From contig CAJNOJ010000011.1 of the NCBI GenBank assembly GCA_905250025.1, forward strand, positions 625,287-689,286: a stretch of 64,000 nucleotides of DNA, given 5' to 3'. Position numbers and translations under genes: made by a program. Position 1 is the first letter of the stretch, and each line of letters starts with the position of its first letter. A model generated the notes under the pieces. The model did no database searches. It worked only from the letters and a program-made list of their open reading frames with translations, and was not told the origin of the DNA. Shown piece by piece: positions 56,486 through 64,000 of the stretch. The DNA comes from Adineta ricciae. Taxonomy: Eukaryota; Rotifera; Eurotatoria; Adinetida; Adinetidae.

Positions 56486-57101
56486 ACGGGCGTTTTGTTT
56501 CAGGATTTGTGTACATACGTTTTTATGTTTCATTTCAAGTTTCAGTATAAACAAAGCGATTTGATTGATTGCCATCACCATCTTCGTTCGGTTCAGATTT
56601 TACATTGATTGATCGTTCATGTTTATATATATACGTCTCCTGCAAGGAAATTTCAACTGTTCTATTGCTAATGTCATGTTATTTCGGCAAATCAAATCAG
56701 TGATAAGAATCTCTCCAAAGATGTCAAGGTAAGTGTTCGACTTGAGCAAAGTGAGCTTGAAAAATGATAAGCAAACATATCGATATTTCATATGATTATA
56801 TAATCGAGAGACAATGATGATTAAATCGGATAAATAAATTCTTTGCATATGGATGATCTGCACAGCATGAGACACGTTGTTCCATCAAATGTTGATATCA
56901 TTAATCACTAAATCTAGTTACATGTCAATCGTTCGATAACTTCAAAAGTATATATGTATGCGTCTACTTTTCTTCTGTTTATATAACAAAGGGATGAAGA
57001 TTCTCAATGGTAGAAGAAATATTTATTTATAAGAAAAAAAATTGTGATTTATCATAGATATTCAGATTGATCATAAAATACAAAAGATAAGATTCGACTT
57101 G
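56486..57101. other. Convergent 3' flank between Shisa-like and Elongin C, copy 2
   Basis: Counterpart of 37519-38149, with small indels, for example loss of a few bases near 56620. Nothing else recognised. Confidence 0.6.
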
Positions 57102-57568
57102 TTAACAGTCAAGGAAATTCGCTGCCATTAGTAATTCGAGTGCTTCGTCAGGTGCAATTATAAAATCTGGAATTTCAATGGTGGAATTGGAATATCGTGC
57201 TTTGTATGCGAAGTACGAACAGATACGAGCAAGGACCTATGATTGAAACCTTTGTCCAACAAAATCAATTCCAATTGACATTACCTGTGAGCTAATACTT
57301 CGAAAATGGATGACATTTGTTTCGTTTTCCGCATATTGTCCTACAAACAAGCAAAGGTTCGAGAGTTTTCCTTGATGGAAATTACACACGCACCCGGTCC
57401 ACTTAACATTGCTTTAATTGTTTGTGAAGTAAGAGCAAGATCACGTTTGACATAGAATTCATGATCGTCTGATGAAATTAATTTAACATACATATCATTT
57501 GGAATGTCTGCTAATGGCACTTTATCTGCTTCATCATCAGCAGTCATCATTTTCATAATTGTATCCAT
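57102..57568 (-). CDS. eloc: Elongin C, copy 2
   Basis: Same three-exon structure as copy 1: start 57568, stop 57102-57104. The stop codon is TAA here and TGA in copy 1. The 59 residues of exon 1 are identical in the two copies. The first donor is GTGCGT instead of GTTTGT. The conserved C-terminal LMAANFLDC is intact. Both copies look functional. Confidence 0.94.
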
Positions 57569-58553
57569 CTTCGCAGCTAATTTGTAGTCTTTCGAAGAAA
57601 ATGACGAAATCTATCAAGCCGAATTTCAACTATCTACTCGTAATAATGAAAGAAAAAATTTCGTTTGGTGTTGCTAATATACACAGATCATTTCATAGGC
57701 TGTTTACAAACGAATCACTTTATCGACACTTCACTCGGAGAGCCATCTACAGTGAATATTCGATTTCATCCTTCGTCATTCATATAATCAAGTCTGTTCA
57801 AAAGAGGAAATAGGTTTTTTTTTCTACACAGATAAAGGTGTATCACCTTTCAAATAACAAAATCCCTGATTTGGCATCTGCTCGTGAAAATTCTGGAGAA
57901 AAAAAAATCTTCGCCTACAAATACAACAGTTGACAGAAGGATTAGTGTATGCACTTCCTAAAAGAATATCTGACATTTCAAAATAATCACATTTATCAAA
58001 TATGATTGTTTTTCATGACGTCATATGTTTTCACCGATCGAAGTTGTCTCGTCTGGTAAATGAACTTTCCTGCTAGACATTTGACGAAAACTTTCTCATT
58101 CACTTTTTTATACCCATATACTTGACATTGTGCCAATATGTGAATGATATTATTCCATTCTTAGCAGTCTGAAGTAGAACAGCCTTGCTACCTGACGTGA
58201 AGAATACATCGATCATTGTTAAAGGAAGTATTGCTTTCGAGTTTTTATTTAACATTATAGAAAAAAAAAAACGGTTGTGTACAAAAGAAAAATTCAACTC
58301 GGAGAAGAGCTTATCGATGGTATTAATAAGACAATGAAAAGAGAAGAAAAAGAAAGAAAGAATGAATGAATGAATGAAGAAAAAAGACCATTGTTTTTCC
58401 TGTCTGCGTTGTTGTTGTTGTTGTATTTTTTTTGTCATGAAGGTTCATAATTTGTTTTCTTTTGCTTGCTTACAATTCACAGAGATTCACAACATATAGT
58501 TATGTGACAGCACATATGACTAGACTGTCTATGTCTTATTTTATACATCAATT
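57569..58553. other. Intergenic region between PKD and Elongin C, copy 2
   Basis: Counterpart of 38617-39575 with more small indels. The tetranucleotide repeat near 58351-58378 has extra AAAG units. No gene recognised. Confidence 0.6.
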
Positions 58554-61216
58554 TCAATTACTGTCATTTTCTTCGGCAGTTGAAAATGGCACGCCAGTGT
58601 TTGCGTCGACTTCCTCGAAAAACAAAGTTAACCATTTCTTTTCGAGACAATCTTCTAGTTGTCGACATGCCGTCAGTAAATTGGGGGATTTTTGAAACCA
58701 ATCATGATAGATCACACCAGCCGAATGCATACGGTGACCGGCATCGGGAACTAGTAGACGAAGACGTAGCAGATCTTTGACTTCTTCTGTTACACGATGG
58801 AATATTTCATCCTCGAACAATTTCGGAATGTTTTCGAGTTGTGGCAATATGTCTTGATCTTCATGAAACGGAAAGTAACCAGTTAGACTGACAAAAATAA
58901 TTACACCAATCGCCCACATACTAAAAATGTATGCAATTTTCTGTATATAATCCATGCCCGTGTAGAGGAAAGTTGAAACTTACTCCACTGTCTTATTATA
59001 ACCTCGAGTGTGACGTAATTGATCATGAGATACTTCAGGTGGTAAATAAGCGGTTGTACCCACTTTCGTATAACGTAATGAATGTTCATGAATCGTACGT
59101 GCGTAGCCAAAATCGCCTATTAAAAAAGAAACAGGAGTTTATAAACATCTCGCGGGCTCATATCATTGCAAAGTACGCACCAACTTTCAAATGGACGACA
59201 TCGTCGGGAAAAATGTTAATTAGAACGTTGTCGGGTTTCAGATCACAATGTCTAGAAAAGTCGAAAACATTTCATCAGAAGAAGATGACGAGGACAGACT
59301 ATCCTACGCGATATTTTTAAAATGTAAATATCGAATAGCTGCAACGAGCTGAAATGCCAGAAATCTTGTTACATCTTCAGTAAGCCGCGCTTTCGGATTT
59401 GTATTCGAAAGAATGAAATTTAACATGTCAGTATCCAAACGTTCGGTCACGAGAAGAATGTGTTGATCAAAATCAAAAATACCTTCGAATTTGAGAATAC
59501 CTGAAAAGAAAGGATTCGGTTGATTCTAATCTCCTTTGATATCGAATAACAAATGCAAACCAGGATGATTCAATTGAAAAAGATAAGCAGCTTCTTGTTC
59601 GATATTTTCTCGATCTTTTTGTGAACATTGCGTCATTTGAATCTTTTTTATTGCAATACGTACGCCATTGCGACGCATTGTCCCGCCAAACACCATACCG
59701 AATCGTCCCATACCGAGAATTTCTTTTTCATTCATATCATAGAGGTCAGCGAAATCTTTCGTTTCGCCATCTGTTCCACGAACGATCTTAAAAGATGAAC
59801 GAGCCCGACGATCATTCGTCGATTGAACAGCTTCGTTGATTGCATCGAGAAGTAGACAGGCTAGTTTTTGATAGACAATCGCCTGCGATGGTGGTGAACC
59901 GGAGATGTTATCAAGATAAGCAGAACCATTTGTCGAGGAATTCGATGATGGATGCGATCGACTAGCTGAAAGAAATCCGACGATTCTTATCTTATGAGTA
60001 ATGGATTTTCTGTACAAACATTACCGTCGATATCTGAAGCATTGATTTCAAACACATGTTTGTTTCCTTGTTCGTCGCGTTGAGTGAATTTGAATTTTTT
60101 CTTATCGTATGAGATTTCTGCACGTTTACTGTGTCGACTCTCGCGTCCGAATTGTCCAGTTGCTGTCCAAATACCATCTTTTTCTTGACAATTCGTTAAC
60201 TTGATATCTTTACGACGATCTGGTTTGATATTAATATGCGGAGGTGGAGTGCGAGTATTGCCATCATGAGAAGTCCGTGCATTCCTTCGTGAATGGTTCG
60301 GTACTGGCGCAGGCGTTGAAATTCCATTGGAATTCATTGATGAGTTTGACGAATCATGTTTCGAGTTCATCAAGACATTTTTCGAAGAAGGTGTCGAGAG
60401 AATAGACGATGCACTTGGAGTCGGTGTTCCAAGTGTTGACTTCGAGTTCGATGCACTTCTACTTATAGATGACGTGAATAATTTGACAAATTTTGTTCGT
60501 TTTGGTGGAGTGTGAGAACCATTGGAGAGATCTCGATCTTTATAAACTTTACCAGGCGATGTGGAACTTATCGTTGTGTTCGATGAAGCACGACGTACGA
60601 CTGAAGTCATACCAGGACAATCAGCAGGCAAATGTTCAGCACATTGATGATGATAATCACGTCGACATATTTTACATCGCTTACCCTGGAATTTGCAACC
60701 TTTGCGAATTAGAAAAACCAAGAACAAATAATATCTCCTACCTGTTTTATTAAACCCCACATGAAATAATCACAAGACGAGCAGTACGTCGGCTTTTTGT
60801 AGTTATGTTCGGCAAGTATATGGTCACGAGGATGAACATTCGTTTCATGATCGGATCTCCAAATAACAATTTCAATAAAACATGTCGGCGTTAAATCGCT
60901 CGGACGTGTAATTAATCTTAAACTCGGCGGTTGAAGATCCGGTGAAATGAGAAATAATTTAATATGATGTCGGTGATTATTTACTTCAAGACTACCAATT
61001 GCTTTCGCGACAATTTCAGTGGCCTGTTTATGAAGATTATTGAGAACATCAGGATTGGACTTATCGATTTGAATGGATTGATAAGTTATACCGAATTTCA
61101 AGCAAATAAGCATTAACTCTTGGGAGCATTGTCGTACAGCCATGACGAATTTGTCCAAATGAATCGTCTAGTTTATCATATCTACAATGAGATTTATTCA
61201 CTTTATATCGACGCAT
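58554..61216 (-). CDS. Protein kinase D-like kinase, copy 2
   Basis: Counterpart of the gene at 39576-42237, with all exons and splice sites kept. Start near ATG 61216 (MRRYK, MHRYK in copy 1), stop at 58554. It has the same single C1 domain, PH-like segment, HCDLKPDN-type catalytic loop and TTAYLPPEV activation segment. Differences are few and mild (for example EDQ/EDE, LLIACR/LLTACR, PFAT/PFST) and mostly outside catalytic motifs; the Ser/Thr-rich linker varies most. No disruption is seen. Confidence 0.9.
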
Positions 61217-63328
61217 ATGGCAGACCTGCAGAAAAGAAAAGCGCGGCTCTATGTTTGTGGTAGACAGAGATAAGTCAATGCTTCTTTCGTTCTTTACTTT
61301 TTTTTATAATAAAAAAGAAAGAAAATACTTGTTATTCTTTTCCACCTTTCTTATGCTGACAAAGTAGTAAAATGACGAATACATAATCATGACATTTTTA
61401 TCCGTCATCAGTAAATGGCGGATGATGATGGAAGCTGGGTGTAGGCTCTTCATGATTATTTTTCTTCTAATCTCTCTACTAGTGGTATTAAATAAACTTT
61501 TCTCTAATAATAAACGAGTTCCCTGATTCGACACCAACTACTCGGATAACCTAAATAAAGAATGAACCTTAATCTCTTCCCTCCTCATTTCAACTCTCGA
61601 ACAAACAAGAGACTGTCTCCGATTACTATCATATTCATGTCTTCTTATCACTTCTCATCAATGACGACCAGTATTACTTAGTAGATCAGATCTATCCTTC
61701 GACAAAAATCGATAGTCGAAGCAATGAAATTTTACTCGTCGCTTCTGTTTTCGTTTTTCTCTTTCGAACGATAAGATAAATTTCCCCCCCGAAAAACAAC
61801 AAACGAGTACGATCGGTATAGGTCGCATAAATACAACGTTTTTCTCGTGCATTTTGTCTTCTTCCTCAAAGTGAAATATATCGTCAACATACCTTACGTC
61901 TTCTATTGCTTCTCATACACACTAAAAGTGTTCTCTCGATCAACAAAACCGAGTTGTGATTGAAAAAAAAAAACTCGAGGAAAAACAACAAAATTTGTAA
62001 ACTACAATGAATAATAAATCTCTGCCGCACGTCGATGTTGATCTGAAGAAGAATCCCAATTTGACTAAGGATACGATATTCTCTTCTCGATTATTTGCGT
62101 TTCTTTCTTTTTCTATATTCAAATTCGTATGACGAAAAAAACATATACGACGACAACTATTAATATAAAAACGTGATTGGCAAAAAGATTTTTTATTTAG
62201 ATTCATTCTTAATGTGCTGTCGCGTTGTTATGTTACGCTTCTTTCGCTCTCTGTTCTTTATTTTCTTTCGACTACACATACGATGCGTTTGATGTAAAAA
62301 AAACGAGAGAGAAGAGAAAAAAACGTAAAATTACCCACCGACAAATAGCCATGTTAATCGTAGCACATATGTCTTTACATACTTAACAGTTCAGCTAGCA
62401 AAAGGTATTTATGCAGGTTATGGATTGAGAGGAAATATTACTTTCTATTTAACACGTATGCATCGTGTTGTCAATAGTCTGACTCATAATATTAATCTTA
62501 ACTCATCGGTGACATGTAAATATGCGCAGCACGATTGTCAATTAGTGATATTTCACCTCGCATGACTTTTTTTGAGAGCGAGAGATATGTAAATGAATTC
62601 ATTTCGGATATCGTATTTTGATTAGATGAAAACAAAAAAGTCAATTCCAACCGTTGCATTGTGCACACTCACATACAAAATGTTCAGGGAGAACTTCCCG
62701 TCCCGAATTAACGGGCCTATATAATTAATATAGGAAATGTTGACATGAACACGTTCAAAGAAAGCAAATAGAAACCCAATCTCATTATCATACGTTATTA
62801 GAACAAGAACAATGTTCTTTCCTTCAATTCTATTTCTGAATTAATCTATTGTAAATCCAAATACAGAACAAGAACTCCGACAGAAATGTGTTAGAACTTA
62901 ATGTTCTTTTCAATAGTAAAAGAAATGTCGAAATAATTACATACATGTCATATTTAATAAACAACTCGATTAGTAATTATTGTCAAAATGGCTGGAGTAT
63001 TTGTCTTAATCATTATTATAGAGATTTTCTAAGACAATCTTTGTCATTTTCTCTAACACAAGAGTTATGAGTGATTTTTCTACTTCGTAAAGCATTAAAA
63101 ACCGTAAACACCCAGAGAATTCTTTGGAATTGACTCCAGACTTCTCTTTCAAGTTTGTGCCAACACGCTATATCTCGATTTAATATTTGCTTTTCTGATC
63201 CGTTGTGTAGTGACACGTCATATATTATGATTTTAGTCTTATCTCTCAAGAACATTTCCTTGACATACGTATCTATCAGTGAACAGCGATGGGATACATT
63301 ATGCGCGATATTCCGAAAGAAGATTATT
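61217..63328. other. Intergenic region between PCGF and PKD, copy 2
   Basis: Counterpart of 42238-44343; no gene recognised. Confidence 0.6.
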
Positions 63329-64000
63329 TCATTTATTTGACAAAATAGAGAAATACAATTTCACACGATCACTCGATGGGAAAAGTAACTTTTTGATTAA
63401 CAACAAAGGCGTTGCTTCGCTCAGACACGAATCGTAGAAGAACAAATAGATTTGATGCGGCGATGTTATTTCACATATCTTTTCGATATATTTTCTTATA
63501 TAACTGATGTCTAATTGTGAATTCACACAGAGATATTTGCGTGGATATTGCTTGACATTTAACGATGGATGAATCGATTTCCGACATAATTCTATCTGCA
63601 ACGCAATAGGAGTTGTGGAAATTTGCTGACGAGGAATCGTTGGTTGATGAGGAGTTCGTGAACGTAAACGAATGTGACCATGTTTATCAGTAAAGCGCAT
63701 TGGTGAAGGATTATGTACAACTCGCAGTTTCAGACGAAGGTCTTTCGGCATTGGCAAAGACTTCTGTTCGTAAAAACATTTTTCATTATGGATTTCATCG
63801 ATATCTAACGTTGGTAGTAACGAACGTAGGACATCACCCAACTGTCGATCAGGCATCAAACATTTCGATATATCCGAAAATGATTGTAACTGAATCTGAC
63901 ATTTCGGACATTTAAGTTCCGAACGTGGTGAAGTTTCAAAGTGCAGCAGAATACATGTCCGACAAAATGTATCCATACATTCCTTTATTGTATACGGATC
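63329..64000 (-). CDS. Polycomb group RING finger protein (PCGF-like), copy 2, 5' partial
   Basis: Stop side at 63329; the coding sequence runs off the window end within the RING (DPYTIKECMD). It carries the rest of the RING (FCRTC, CPKC), the linker and the RAWUL-like C-terminus of copy 1. It differs at about a dozen residues, mostly in the basic middle region (for example HTRLRSQ/HIRLRSR, SIDPSLNI/SIHPSLNV). The frame is open throughout. Confidence 0.85.
   Translation of the reverse strand, partial: DPYTIKECMDTFCRTCILLHFETSPRSELKCPKCQIQLQSFSDISKCLMPDRQLGDVLRSLLPTLDIDEIHNEKCFYEQKSLPMPKDLRLKLRVVHNPSPMRFTDKHGHIRLRSRTPHQPTIPRQQISTTPIALQIELCRKSIHPSLNVKQYPRKYLCVNSQLDISYIRKYIEKICEITSPHQIYLFFYDSCLSEATPLLLIKKLLFPSSDRVKLYFSILSNK

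Larger units (their letters stand above)
54435..64000. repeat. Duplicated block, copy 2 (Shisa - Elongin C - PKD - PCGF), cut by window end
   Basis: Direct, same-orientation copy of 35470-45015, about 9.57 kb in the window and continuing beyond it. Coding frames, splice sites and gene order are all kept. Divergence is roughly 5% in noncoding DNA by a hand count and lower in conserved exons. Confidence 0.95.

Overview
The window looks like nuclear DNA of a small protostome-like animal. The sequence is AT-rich, genes are close together, most introns are only about 47-60 nt with GT-AG ends, and every recognisable gene is a metazoan family (neurexin IV/Caspr, pecanex, Brat-type TRIM-NHL, PKD, PCGF, Shisa, Elongin C). 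A bdelloid rotifer or similar micro-invertebrate would fit. That assignment is inferred from gene structure and has not been tested by any search. It is an assembly with one 10-N gap (5005-5014) and two single-N joins or ambiguous bases (35395 and 54434).

Left part (1-35394), all plus strand: the 3' part of a PPP-family phosphatase with degenerate EF-hands before its catalytic domain; an intergenic stretch holding a candidate 346-bp transposon-like insertion with 9-bp flanking direct repeats; a short apolipoprotein-L-like exon or relic; a complete neurexin IV/Caspr gene; a complete pecanex gene; an orphan class A GPCR; a protein kinase C-like gene with two C1 domains; and a Brat-type RING/B-box/coiled-coil/NHL gene that is cut off inside its NHL domain at the N at 35395.

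Middle part (35396-54433): a Shisa-like membrane protein (+), Elongin C (-), a protein kinase D with one C1 domain (-), a Polycomb group RING finger protein (-), a multi-pass XK-related-like protein (-), an SH3 protein (-) and a Ser/Pro-rich protein of unknown function (-).

Right part (54435-64000): directly after the second N the Shisa - Elongin C - PKD - PCGF block starts again, in the same order and orientation, and runs off the window end. The two copies differ at roughly 5% of bases and all four gene pairs look intact. They are either two diverged haplotypes placed in tandem by the assembler or a recent real duplication; the N beside each copy favours the assembly explanation.

There is no operon-like or defence-like system here. 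The most useful points are the duplicated block, the RING-bearing Brat cut by an assembly join, phase-compatible alternative first exons in two genes, the PKD lacking a second C1 domain, the phosphatase with N-terminal EF-hands, and the transposon-like insertion with inverted ends.
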